A DNA stretch of 37,292 nucleotides from an uncultured Eubacteriales bacterium. Lineage in GTDB: Bacteria; Bacillota; Clostridia; Oscillospirales; CAG-272. The DNA lies in contig CAJLCI010000025.1 of assembly GCA_905205065.1 (NCBI GenBank), forward strand, positions 1 through 37,292, written 5' to 3'. Shown one piece after another: positions 1-8,087 of the stretch. Each line of letters begins with the position of its first letter. Position 1 is the stretch's first letter. The position numbers and the translations under genes are program-made. The notes under the pieces are model-generated. The model worked only from the letters and a program-made list of their open reading frames with translations. It did not search any database and had not been told where the DNA came from.

Positions 1-3
1 TCT

Positions 4-32
4 ATTATATCACTCCTTTCCCTCTTTGTCAA
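4..32 (-). promoter_or_regulatory. Consensus sigma-A promoter, distal of a tandem pair, firing out of the left edge
   Basis: On the minus strand the -35 box TTGACA (27-32) and the -10 box TATAAT (4-9) are both perfect and separated by exactly 17 bp, with TG just before the -10 (TGATATAAT). The transcript leaves the window at its left edge. Its target is not visible. Together with the second promoter at 108-136 it resembles the tandem promoters of stable-RNA operons, which is inference. Confidence 0.85.
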
Positions 33-107
33 TACCTTTTTTTCACTTTTTTTCGGGGTTAAGACAAATAAGTAAGAGTGACAACCGTTTTGAAAAACGG
101 TTTTTAA

Positions 108-136
108 AGTATACCATATTTTCCACAGCTTGTCAA
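108..136 (-). promoter_or_regulatory. Consensus sigma-A promoter, upstream member of a tandem pair
   Basis: Minus strand: TTGACA (131-136), 17-bp spacer, TATACT (108-113). It lies 104 bp upstream of the promoter at 4-32 and points the same way. Between the two is a short hairpin (AACCGTTTT with AAAACGGTT, 83-102), followed on the plus strand by a short T-run, which could block transcription entering from the other side. Confidence 0.8.
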
Positions 137-445
137 TAACTTTTTTCAATATTTTTTTATTTTTTTTAGCGCCGAGAAATAATAATCAAACGGATGCTCT
201 TTTAACAGTCAAAAAATGAATGTCTGTTATATGATATTTCGGTATAGTATTACACTTCCACCTAAAACAAAATCGGAATTATCATGTATAAAAATCATCA
301 TATTTGTATACCTTTTATATGCCTCAATGTAGAATAATAATTTTAATGCAGAGAAATAATTTATTTAGTTATAAATCAATGTATAAATTCAAATACTATT
401 ACTCAACACATACTAAATAACAGAACAAAGAGGTAGCGCGTATCT
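137..445. other. AT-rich intergenic region, no gene seen
   Basis: About 310 bp between the leftward promoters and the DUF421 gene, with no open frame of note. It should contain the promoter of the rightward DUF421 gene. TATAGT near 243 is a possible -10, but I see no matching -35, so no promoter is called. AAAGAGG at 427-433 is the likely ribosome site for the gene at 446. Confidence 0.5.
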
Positions 446-1120
446 ATGGTAATGATATTTATACGAACTATAATAGTATACATTTTTCTTGTTATAGCCA
501 TGCGGCTGACTGGAAAACGACAGATAGGAGAGCTTCAGCTGTCAGAGCTGATAACCGCTCTGCTGCTTTCAGAGCTCGCGGCATCTCCGATTACAAACAA
601 CAATATTCCGCTCAGTTATGCTTTTGTGCCTATTCTGACTCTTGTATGCATAGAAATCATCAACACATTTCTTGTGACAAAAAATGTGGCCGCCCGCCGT
701 TTTCTTGACGGTGTGCCAAACATTATTATAAAAAAGGGCGTACTCGATCAAAAAGAACTGGCGAAAGTAAGAATGAGCATGGAAGAGCTCTTTGCCGAAC
801 TCCGGCTAAAAGATATATACGATATAAGTGAAGTAGAATATGCCATACTCGAACAAAACGGGCAGCTGTCTGTGACTCCAAAAACCGCGTCAAGACCGCT
901 GACTGTCGGCGACATGAATCTTATACAAAGCGACCGAGGAATAGCGCATCAGCTCATTGTAGACGGACATGTCAGCTCCTATAATCTCAGTCTTGTCGGA
1001 AAAACCGAAATATGGCTTAAAAAACGAATTAAAGCCTATGGATTCGAGTCATTCAAGGATGTATATCTTTTCACGCTTGACGATGCCGGCGGAGAGTATA
1101 TTCTGAAAAAAAATAAATAA
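446..1120 (+). CDS. DUF421 family membrane protein (YetF-like)
   Basis: This 224-residue protein has the usual DUF421 layout: an N-terminal membrane helix (about residues 4-24), then the family signature RLTGKRQIGELQLSEL, two more hydrophobic stretches (about 34-46 and 56-78) and a soluble C-terminal domain with LRLKDIYDISEVEYAILEQNG. The family is widespread in spore-formers; its biochemical role is not established. AAAGAGG lies 12 bp before the ATG at 446; a second ATG two codons later is possible. A DUF4363 gene follows downstream, a pairing common in Clostridia, but here the two are separated by 330 bp holding a dispersed repeat element. The family call is secure; the function is unknown. 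Confidence 0.9.
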   Translation: MVMIFIRTIIVYIFLVIAMRLTGKRQIGELQLSELITALLLSELAASPITNNNIPLSYAFVPILTLVCIEIINTFLVTKNVAARRFLDGVPNIIIKKGVLDQKELAKVRMSMEELFAELRLKDIYDISEVEYAILEQNGQLSVTPKTASRPLTVGDMNLIQSDRGIAHQLIVDGHVSSYNLSLVGKTEIWLKKRIKAYGFESFKDVYLFTLDDAGGEYILKKNK

Positions 1121-1164
1121 AGAAAGGATGTCTATATACGCAAAGACTTGTATGCTGTTTTCAG

Positions 1165-1388
1165 TTATAACTATAAGCGAGATGTCTACAGATGTCTGCG
1201 TCTGCAAGACTCTTGACTGTAAAGATGCTCGACGTTAAAGACGTTTAGGTTTAAAACGTTCAGCTGCATGACATTCAGCTGTAGGATGTTCGGCTGTAAG
1301 ACGTTCGGCTGCTTGACGTTCGGCTCTGCATGCGCGGGTTCTGCTCACTTCTTCCGTCGGCAGGCCATCGACGGAACGTCTTATAACG
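1165..1388 (+). repeat. Dispersed intergenic element, copy R1, with internal 15-bp array
   Basis: The left end reads TTATAACT then AAGCGAGATGTCT, matching copies at 7856-7975 (minus), 20030-20358 (minus) and 34695-34834 (plus). The right end (CTCACTTCTTCCGTCGG ... CGACGGAACGTC then TTATAACG) matches the same family. A hairpin CCGTCG / CGACGG near the right end is the counterpart of different but equally paired stems in other copies. Between the ends is a degenerate tandem array; five units start every 15 bp at 1263, 1278, 1293, 1308 and 1323 (type GCTGTAAGACGTTCG). The element lies between DUF421 and DUF4363. Confidence 0.7.
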
Positions 1389-1450
1389 TAACTATACTAA
1401 CTATTGAATCCAGCAATAAAGTCCTTGCGGACAAAGACGCGGAAATTTTA

Positions 1451-1978
1451 ATGAAAGCTTTTATCACATCAATTGTAATTCTTGCTGTCGTAATAACCTT
1501 TGTTTCAATCAACGCCGTATATGTATATGACACGTCACAGCAGCTCCTTGAGGCGGCGAATGCACTTCCGGATCTTGAAGACCTAAAATTAAACGGAATT
1601 AAAGACGGCGGAGACAGTGCAAACGGAGGTAATGGAGATAACGAAGGAAATGGAGAAAATAGTGTGAACGGAGGCAACGGAGAGAATGGAGAAAATGGCA
1701 ATATAAACGCCGAAAATGTTTCCGAAACTCCTGAAATTATTAAATCCGGAGAAAACGCAATAAAAAACTTCACCGACATTTGGAATAAAAACAAAAACAA
1801 ACTCGGTTTGTTTATCGTTTACGATTATATTTATAATATTCAGGCTGCCGTTGATCAATTAACGGATTTTTACGCCGGAGAATATTATACCGATTACAGT
1901 ACTCAGAGAAATATGCTGATTACGGCTATTAAGCGAATGCAGGAAGTTGAGGAATTCTCCTTGGAAAATATCATATAA
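1451..1978 (+). CDS. DUF4363-like secreted or anchored protein
   Basis: The 176 residues from the ATG at 1451 begin with a membrane anchor or signal (MKAFITSIVILAVVITFVSINAVYVY). They end with a helical region (FTDIWNKNKNKLGLF ... IYNIQAAVDQLTDFY) typical of DUF4363, a family often found next to DUF421. A low-complexity insert of about 35 residues rich in G, N and E separates the two parts and is encoded by short DNA repeats (about 1610-1710). The frame stays open back to 1268, but that part is the repeat element and gives a Cys/Phe repeat, so the later start is preferred although its ribosome site (GCGGAA) is weak. Function unknown. No clear terminator is seen before the convergent gene ending at 2083. 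Confidence 0.65.
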   Translation: MKAFITSIVILAVVITFVSINAVYVYDTSQQLLEAANALPDLEDLKLNGIKDGGDSANGGNGDNEGNGENSVNGGNGENGENGNINAENVSETPEIIKSGENAIKNFTDIWNKNKNKLGLFIVYDYIYNIQAAVDQLTDFYAGEYYTDYSTQRNMLITAIKRMQEVEEFSLENII

Positions 1979-2082
1979 ATTTTTCCCGAAAAACTATTCT
2001 GTATTTTTTAATTGCCGATAGGACCATCTTGTCAGCAAACCGCTTCTTTTTTCGATATTCTAAAACGTAAAGACGCGCAAAT

Positions 2083-2811
2083 TTATCTAAACTCGGTAAC
2101 GCCGTCACTAAGGAAACATCTCTGCCGTATTATATCATAATCTGTTACGCCTGAAAGCTTCGCGATATATTCAGGATTCAAATACGATGTATTGTCAGCG
2201 CAAAGAACCGTATTAAGAATATTATCAGACTGAAAAAATCTTAAAATCTGAGGTCTGATATCAACATCTTTTTCGCCGCTTTTGGTTCTTTTGGAAACAA
2301 CAAGCTTATTTCCTATTATCTCATTATAATCCGGAAGTGTTTCAAACGGTTCCGGATAAAAAATTATGCTGTACTCAGCCCATGCAATCTCCGAAGCCTT
2401 ACGCTCCGGCTCGTATACATCGAAAACACGAAGCTCGTCAACAAGATTTTTATTAAGTTCTGATTTTATTTTATCACAGTCCGGCTTATCGCATAGCTTA
2501 AGCTCCATAAATTCGCACTTGCTCTGCGTTCCTACCGACAGCTGAAGCGCAAACGACATACGAGGATGCGGATTGAAACCCTGCGAATATTTTACCGGTA
2601 TTCCGGCGCGTACTATTGCCGTACGCATTGTCCGCGCCAAATCAAGATGAGATATAAACTGCAGTCTTCCGATTTTTTGAAATTTTACACGAAGATTCCA
2701 AACAGGCAAATTCTGATCAGATAACCGGTCAGGCAGTTCCCGTCCCCTTTCCCTTGCGGAATTAGCCTCTCTAAGTTCGTGAAGATTACTGGTAATATTA
2801 TCGTTTTTCAT
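2083..2811 (-). CDS. TIGR03936 family radical-SAM-associated protein (DUF2344)
   Basis: A 242-residue protein with the DUF2344 signature LRVKFQKIGRLQFISHLDLARTMRTAIVRAGIPVKYSQGFNPHPRMSFALQL (about residues 41-92). The family is almost always encoded next to, or fused to, the TIGR03960 radical SAM protein, as here: that gene ends 115 bp upstream on the same strand, so co-transcription is likely. GGAAGG lies 12 bp before the ATG; this slightly long spacing recurs at many genes in the window. The first 38 residues are polar and poorly conserved. The role is unproven; a part in RNA modification together with the radical SAM partner is only a guess. Confidence 0.88.
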   Translation of the reverse strand: MKNDNITSNLHELREANSARERGRELPDRLSDQNLPVWNLRVKFQKIGRLQFISHLDLARTMRTAIVRAGIPVKYSQGFNPHPRMSFALQLSVGTQSKCEFMELKLCDKPDCDKIKSELNKNLVDELRVFDVYEPERKASEIAWAEYSIIFYPEPFETLPDYNEIIGNKLVVSKRTKSGEKDVDIRPQILRFFQSDNILNTVLCADNTSYLNPEYIAKLSGVTDYDIIRQRCFLSDGVTEFR

Positions 2812-2926
2812 TAAAAATTCATGCCTTCCTAAGATAAAAATATATTCTACGGTTATTTTTACGTCATACTTTCAGTAAGGGACAAAATCCCATAATTAAG
2901 CTCTTCAGAGACGGACCAAACCGATT

Positions 2927-4783
2927 TTAATTTTTATTATCCGATATACCCGGACACCATCTGCAGTCTCCGCCCATTTTATTCGCTCCGCATCCGGAAC
3001 ATTTTTCCGCGCAGCTCGGTGTTGTAGAACAGGCATATGCCTTGTCAGCCTCAGATGCAAAAAAACGCTTTTCAACCCCGCAGTCGATTACATCCCACGG
3101 AAGGATCTCGTCCCTTCCGAATTTTCTGTTCGCGTAAAAGGACGGATCGATCCCTACGGTTTCAAAAATTCCAATCCACGAATCGTAATCAAAAAATTCA
3201 TCCCAACTGTCAAAGCGCCTGCCCTGTCTCCTTCCCTCAAGCAAAGCCCCGGCAAGCCTGCGGTCTCCCCTGGCAAAAACGGCCTCAATGCGGCTTACGC
3301 GCGCATCATGCCATGTATACCTGATCTTTCTGTCGGTGATAGCGTCACGAAGCCACCGCTGTTTTTCTTCAAGAATCTCCAAGCTGTCCTGAGCCTCCCA
3401 CTGAAATGGGGTAAACGGCTTCGGAATAAAGCAGGAAACAGAAATTGTCACCTGCGGTTGACGCGATTTTTTTGTTCCCGGAAGGCTGTAATAAAGCTCT
3501 ATCACATCCTTTGCAAGCTTGGCTATACCTTCGATATCCTCTTTGGTTTCGGTAGGCAGACCATTCATAAAATACAGCTTTACCTGATTTTTTCCAGCCT
3601 CAAACGCTGTCCTGCACGCGCGCATAAGATCATCGCTTTGGACGTTTTTGTTAATTACATCGCGCATCCTTTGAGTACCGGCTTCCGGAGCAAATGTTAT
3701 CCCGCTTGCGCGTACACTTGAAATCTTTTCCATAAGCTCCTTTGTAAAACTGTCTACACGAAGAGACGGAAGAGATATACTGACATTCTTATCCTCCGTC
3801 CAGGATAAAAGTCTGTCGGTCAGCTCGCTCAGACGTGAATAATCACTGATGCTCAGTGAACACAGTGAGATTTCGTCAAATCCGGTATTTTCATAAAGCA
3901 TGCGGCACTGAGAATCAAGAACTTCCGGACTTTTTTCACGCACGGGACGGTAAATCATTCCCGCCTGGCAGAAGCGGCAGCCACGTATACACCCGCGGTA
4001 TACCTCCGGAACTATACGGTCATGCACTGTTTCAATATACGGCATTATAAGCTTGTCCGGAAAATAAGCCGAATCCATGTCGGAGATAATACGCTTGCGA
4101 ACACGTACAGGCACATCAGGGTACCTGGGAGAAAATGAAGCGATCGTTCCGTCGCTATTGTAACTGACATCATAAAGCGAAGGTACATAGAAACCCTCAA
4201 GATGAGATATCTCTCGAAGCATTGTTTCGCGGTCAGCACCCTCAGCCTTTAACTTTATATAAAGGCGGGCAAATTCGGGAAGCGACTCTTCGCCTTCACC
4301 TATATTAAAAACATCAAAGAAATCCGCGACCGGCTCAGCGTTGTATGCGCACGGTCCTCCGCCGACTACAATAGGATCATTTTCCCCGCGTTCCGCCGCA
4401 AGAAGCGGAATACCTCCAAGCTCCAGCATATTCAGGACATTGGAATAGCAAAGTTCATACTGAAGCGTAAAGGCAACGATATCAAATTCCGAAATGGGAT
4501 CGCCACTTTCAAAGGCGTATAAGGGTATATTATTCTCACGCATCCGCTCTTCCATATCGGGCCACGGCGCATAAGACCGTTCACACCAGACATCGGGCTC
4601 TTTATTCAATACTCCATATAAAATTCTCACGCCGAGATTGGACATCCCGATTTCGTATGTATCTGGAAAGCAAAAGGCAATTCTTGCCTTAACCTTGTCC
4701 TTATCCTTAAGAGTCTGTCCCCATTCTCCGCCGATATATCGTCCCGGCTTTTCTACTCCCTTCAGAATTGTATTGTATCTCAT
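2927..4783 (-). CDS. TIGR03960 family B12-binding-like radical SAM protein
   Basis: The protein has about 618 residues. An N-terminal B12-binding-like region (ARIAFCFPDTYEIGMSNLG ... PIVVGGGPCAYNAEP) is followed by a radical SAM core with the cluster motif RGCIRGCRFCQAG (three Cys in CxxxCxxC, near residues 265-272). A Cys-rich tail (PSCAEKCSGCGANKMGGDCRWC) suggests an additional metal site. The frame extends four codons to an ATG at 4795, but AAAGG sits one base before that ATG, so the ATG at 4783 is more plausible; it opens with the family-typical LKGVEKPGRYIGGE. The next gene downstream is its usual TIGR03936 partner. Substrate unknown. Confidence 0.9.
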   Translation of the reverse strand: MRYNTILKGVEKPGRYIGGEWGQTLKDKDKVKARIAFCFPDTYEIGMSNLGVRILYGVLNKEPDVWCERSYAPWPDMEERMRENNIPLYAFESGDPISEFDIVAFTLQYELCYSNVLNMLELGGIPLLAAERGENDPIVVGGGPCAYNAEPVADFFDVFNIGEGEESLPEFARLYIKLKAEGADRETMLREISHLEGFYVPSLYDVSYNSDGTIASFSPRYPDVPVRVRKRIISDMDSAYFPDKLIMPYIETVHDRIVPEVYRGCIRGCRFCQAGMIYRPVREKSPEVLDSQCRMLYENTGFDEISLCSLSISDYSRLSELTDRLLSWTEDKNVSISLPSLRVDSFTKELMEKISSVRASGITFAPEAGTQRMRDVINKNVQSDDLMRACRTAFEAGKNQVKLYFMNGLPTETKEDIEGIAKLAKDVIELYYSLPGTKKSRQPQVTISVSCFIPKPFTPFQWEAQDSLEILEEKQRWLRDAITDRKIRYTWHDARVSRIEAVFARGDRRLAGALLEGRRQGRRFDSWDEFFDYDSWIGIFETVGIDPSFYANRKFGRDEILPWDVIDCGVEKRFFASEADKAYACSTTPSCAEKCSGCGANKMGGDCRWCPGISDNKN

Positions 4784-4893
4784 ATTAACAATCATACCTT
4801 TCGATTATATGAATTTCTTTAAAATATCTGATTAATGCTTTTTTCTGTTTTTCACATGCTTTATCAGCCAGAAAAACACGCAGAAAAGTACAG

Positions 4894-4934
4894 AAAAAAA
4901 CAGTGCTGATAAAGCTTTAACACCCTGTCAGCAC
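4894..4934 (-). terminator. Rho-independent terminator of the pseudo-P-type ATPase gene
   Basis: On the minus strand the stem GTGCTGA / TCAGCAC (4928-4934 with 4903-4909) is followed by TGTTTTTTT. It begins about 20 bp after the stop codon of the gene at 4955-7840 and separates it from the radical SAM pair. Confidence 0.85.
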
Positions 4935-4954
4935 TATATAAGACCATATAAGGC

Positions 4955-7840
4955 TCAATTTTTGGTTACATACAGCCTTGTTATAAAGACGGCAGGAATA
5001 ACCCAGAGAATCTGATAAAGTGCGACCTGATAAGAGCAGATTTCTCCGCCGACGCCGAACAGCAAAACCAGCGCGACAATCAGAAAGGCAAAGGCCATTG
5101 AGAGAATCTTAAGCATTATGCCGCTTTTCATGGCATGAAGAACCTTTTCGCACAAAGAATATGCCTGCATCATCGATTTAACAGACCTTTTTGAAACAAC
5201 GCCTGAATCCACGTGCTCGGACGAAACCGATAAATCGTCGATTGTTCTGCAGCGCAGAACTTTAATCGGATAATCTGCAAGCCTTATTTTCCTGTTGAGC
5301 ATTTCGTCTGTAATGTTCGGATCGAACGTTTTAATTCCAACACAGATTCCGAGTCTGCTGAACTGTTTGATAGTCACTTCAAAATCCCTGTCAAACATAT
5401 ACTGAACGTAAAGCTTTGCAACAACTTCGCCGTCGATTGCAAGAAGCATTATGCTTACGGCACCGTCGTCAAGAAGCGCCTCATCCTCCGGATCGGCAGG
5501 AACGCTCAGTCCGTTTTCCGCAAAAAAGTCAAAACTGCCGCAATAGACATGTTCGCCGGATATATATGCTTCAAGTCCCCCGGCGACGACTCTCGTAAGC
5601 TTTACATCCTCTGTATGCTCAAGGTCGCGCGTCGCCGACTCAAATACTTCGGCAAGCGGTCCTCCGACATTCATAAAAAGACTCGCTACGTTATAGATTA
5701 TGTAATCGATTCTGGAATCCCCGTATGTTTTTATACTCTTTACCATTACTCCGCTCGCCGGAAAAACGTCTTTATCCTCAAAGGTAATTGCAGACGTCGT
5801 ACAACTGTATTCCTCAAGAGAACTGCCACCGATAACAGCGCTTCCAATTTTGTATGCGCGTTTTGAAGCTGAATAAAACGGATAGCTGAAAACCAGCATT
5901 GTAATAAACGGTACGCCGAATACCAGTGTATATTCAGCGACTGTAAGGGCAGAAGCTATATTGCGTTCCATAATCAGATCCCAGACAAAAAATACTACCG
6001 CTGCACCGAAAGAAATCGGAAGAAGTATATTTATTATACGTCGCAGCGAAACCGGTGTTTTCATCCTGGAGTAAAATCCGTCAACAAATTCCGTCTCTGC
6101 AATTCTGAATATAGAGGAATTCTCAGGCATAAATCCTGCAAAAGCCGCCGTCTCAAGCGTAGCCTGCTTTTCGCTAAGACTTTCTATCGCAAATTTATGT
6201 TTCTTAGAGGCGACAACATTGAAGCTGAATATCTCACGTTTAAGATCCATATATTCTCCGATAAGCGAGATAAAGATCATAAGAATTACCGGAAAGTTGA
6301 AAAATCTGATTTTATCGCCGACAGCGTGAAAATGAAGAATACACATTAAAATTTCATACAGCGCGCTGAATGCAGTCACTGTAAACATGGCGCTGTCAGG
6401 CGTAAGCTGAAAACGGGAAAAAGAACGATAGCCGCAGATAAGCTTGTCCTTGACAAGTACCGCCGCCAAAACAAGAAGCTGTAAACCAAGCATCGTGTAT
6501 ACAACCGGGTAGGTCCTTGAATCCATCCAATTCGGAAGCTTTGCACCAAATTCCGAAAGATTTTCAAAAAGAAATGAAAAAATCAGCAATAAACCGCCGC
6601 CAAGCATCCGAAGAAGAAGAAGCCTGTATTTTGACTTGTAGTCCGACAAAATCGTTTTTATCTGATCGGGGGAGGTGAATTCCTTTTTCTCTTTCTCTTT
6701 TTTCTTATCATTTGAAAGAACCAGCTTTCCGGCCTTATCCGTATTTTCCGACAGCTCTGCTGCCTTATCAAGACCGACTGTTTGAACCAACTCGTCGTCC
6801 ATTCCGAAAGCCACCATAAGCTGAACATCTGTGTCGTCAACGCTGTCATCAGAATCGAAGTCGTCAAAAGGCTCCGCAGAATCTCCAGAATCTCCGGAAT
6901 CATCGGAATCATCGGAATCATCGGAATCACCAGAATCTCCGGAATCACCAAAATCTCCGGAATTCGCCGCTGAAATTACCGAATCTTCGATATCATCTGA
7001 ATCATCTGATTTTTCTTCATCATGAGCATCCGCCTCAATTTCGGCATCTTCCGATAAATCCCCGGAAGAATCGAGCACATCGTTTTCGGCTTCGGAAGAA
7101 TCGGTCACAGCAATTCTGACCGCATTATCAATAGATGCATTTCCAGATTCAGTAAATTCATCGTCATCAGAATCTTCCGAGTCCAAATAAGATTTTCCAC
7201 TCTCTTCATTCGCAACGGTGCCTGCGGCTTTAAAAATTTGATCAATATCATTTAAAGCCAATGCCTCAGTTTCCGTTCCTGCAATGTCCGAATCGCCTGA
7301 TTTGTCAGTTTCATACCGTTCGGAGCCCTCATCAGGTGCATCCTCAGATTCTGCGGCTTTTTCTTCACAAATTTCATAAGAGTCGGAAGACTTTCTGTCT
7401 TTTCCGTCCTTGCTTTCATTGCCGCCTTTGCTTTCTTTATTCTCTTTGTTGTCGTTACCGTCTTGGTTCTCTTTTCCCACCGTTTCATTGTTTTCGGAGT
7501 TAGCCGTTCCGGTATTTACGCTTTTTTTCTGCTTAAGGATGCCAAGATTTCCTCTAAGCTTACCGAGCAAATCATCCGCGGACACAGCAGCCTTCCGTTC
7601 CTTTTCTTCGGTTTCTTTTTTATCTGTCTCTTTTTTGTCAAGCTCTTTTTCGACAGACTCTTTTTCGGCAGATCCTTTTTCGAAAACCGCATTTACGGCC
7701 GCTTGTTCCACTGCTTTATTGATATTTTCTTTTTTGTCAGCTTCTATTTCAGCGACCGCTTTTTCGGCAGCTGTTTCAGCTGTTTCAATCCCCGGAGCAT
7801 TATTACCGGTTCCATTTTCTATACGCTTTTTCCCATTCAT
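4955..7840 (-). CDS. Degenerate P-type-ATPase-like membrane protein with long acidic N-terminal region
   Basis: This is a 961-residue protein. Residues 1-395 are hydrophilic, rich in E, K, S and D, with an SDD/SGD repeat at about 295-321. Residues 400-961 follow the P1B-type ATPase plan: membrane pairs near 407-463 and 483-529, a shortened actuator region (530-600), a helix pair (602-655), a cytosolic region, and two final helices (907-929, 937-956). The sequence GVPFITML ... YKIGSAVIGGSSLEE (642-676) aligns with the CPC helix and the following segment of metal pumps. The phosphorylation motif DKTGT is replaced by FEDKDVF (687-693), CPC by VPF, TGDN by TFDPN (838-842), and neither TGE nor GDGxNDAPAL is seen. 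The nucleotide-domain-like GGLEAYISGEHVYCG (754-768) remains. It should be unable to pump by the known mechanism; the role is unknown. GAGGG lies 6 bp before the ATG, and a terminator follows. Confidence 0.75.
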   Translation of the reverse strand: MNGKKRIENGTGNNAPGIETAETAAEKAVAEIEADKKENINKAVEQAAVNAVFEKGSAEKESVEKELDKKETDKKETEEKERKAAVSADDLLGKLRGNLGILKQKKSVNTGTANSENNETVGKENQDGNDNKENKESKGGNESKDGKDRKSSDSYEICEEKAAESEDAPDEGSERYETDKSGDSDIAGTETEALALNDIDQIFKAAGTVANEESGKSYLDSEDSDDDEFTESGNASIDNAVRIAVTDSSEAENDVLDSSGDLSEDAEIEADAHDEEKSDDSDDIEDSVISAANSGDFGDSGDSGDSDDSDDSDDSGDSGDSAEPFDDFDSDDSVDDTDVQLMVAFGMDDELVQTVGLDKAAELSENTDKAGKLVLSNDKKKEKEKKEFTSPDQIKTILSDYKSKYRLLLLRMLGGGLLLIFSFLFENLSEFGAKLPNWMDSRTYPVVYTMLGLQLLVLAAVLVKDKLICGYRSFSRFQLTPDSAMFTVTAFSALYEILMCILHFHAVGDKIRFFNFPVILMIFISLIGEYMDLKREIFSFNVVASKKHKFAIESLSEKQATLETAAFAGFMPENSSIFRIAETEFVDGFYSRMKTPVSLRRIINILLPISFGAAVVFFVWDLIMERNIASALTVAEYTLVFGVPFITMLVFSYPFYSASKRAYKIGSAVIGGSSLEEYSCTTSAITFEDKDVFPASGVMVKSIKTYGDSRIDYIIYNVASLFMNVGGPLAEVFESATRDLEHTEDVKLTRVVAGGLEAYISGEHVYCGSFDFFAENGLSVPADPEDEALLDDGAVSIMLLAIDGEVVAKLYVQYMFDRDFEVTIKQFSRLGICVGIKTFDPNITDEMLNRKIRLADYPIKVLRCRTIDDLSVSSEHVDSGVVSKRSVKSMMQAYSLCEKVLHAMKSGIMLKILSMAFAFLIVALVLLFGVGGEICSYQVALYQILWVIPAVFITRLYVTKN
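6879..6964 (-). repeat. 9-bp coding repeat inside the acidic region
   Basis: On the plus strand, units of the type TCCGGAATC or TCATCGGAA recur every 9 bp. On the coding strand they give the Ser-Asp-Asp / Ser-Gly-Asp run (residues about 295-321). The repeat is in frame, so copy-number change would alter protein length without a frameshift. Confidence 0.8.
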
Positions 7841-7855
7841 ATTATACCCTCATTT

Positions 7856-7975
7856 CAATAAGGAGCATAGCTCCGTCATAAGGTGTTCCGGCGATTGACC
7901 AGCCCGCCACCGGAAAAAGTGAGAGGAACCCACCGCCTGTAAAGGCTAATGAGAACATCTCGCTTTCAGTTATAA
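7856..7975 (-). repeat. Dispersed intergenic element, copy R2 (compact form, no array)
   Basis: Read on the minus strand it starts TTATAACTGAAAGCGAGATG, then GGCGGTGGGTTCCTCTCACT and TTTTCCGGTGGCGG, and ends CGCCGGAACACCTTATGACG followed by a hairpin GGAGC-ATA-GCTCC. This is the shortest complete-looking copy and a good reference for the family. Its inner stem CCGGTG / CGCCGG corresponds to CCGTCG / CGACGG in R1. It lies just upstream of the gene starting at 7840, so it may be in that gene's 5' untranslated region. Confidence 0.7.
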
Positions 7976-7993
7976 TCCAACAAAATTTCGCCA

Positions 7994-8028
7994 AGATATA
8001 ATTAAGATATAATTAAGATATAATTAAG
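7994..8028. repeat. 11-bp tandem repeat, three copies
   Basis: The unit AGATATAATTA is repeated exactly three times, at 7994, 8005 and 8016. Each unit contains TATAAT on the plus strand, but no -35 boxes accompany them and the flanking genes run the other way. It lies between the rlmB stop and element R2. Confidence 0.85.
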
Positions 8029-8087
8029 AAAGAAAATTTAATTAAACAATTTAAAGTCATCTGATATAAGCAACTATTAAAAGCCTG

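Noticed and set aside
1268..1450. N-terminal extension of the DUF4363 gene with a Phe-Gly-Cys repeat
   Set aside because: It is translation of the 15-bp array inside element R1; an ATG at 1451 directly precedes the membrane anchor expected of the family.
6658..7898. Several open frames on both strands opposite the acidic N-terminal region of the degenerate ATPase
   Set aside because: Low-complexity coding DNA leaves many frames open by chance; none has a ribosome site or recognisable domain, and the main frame is continuous.
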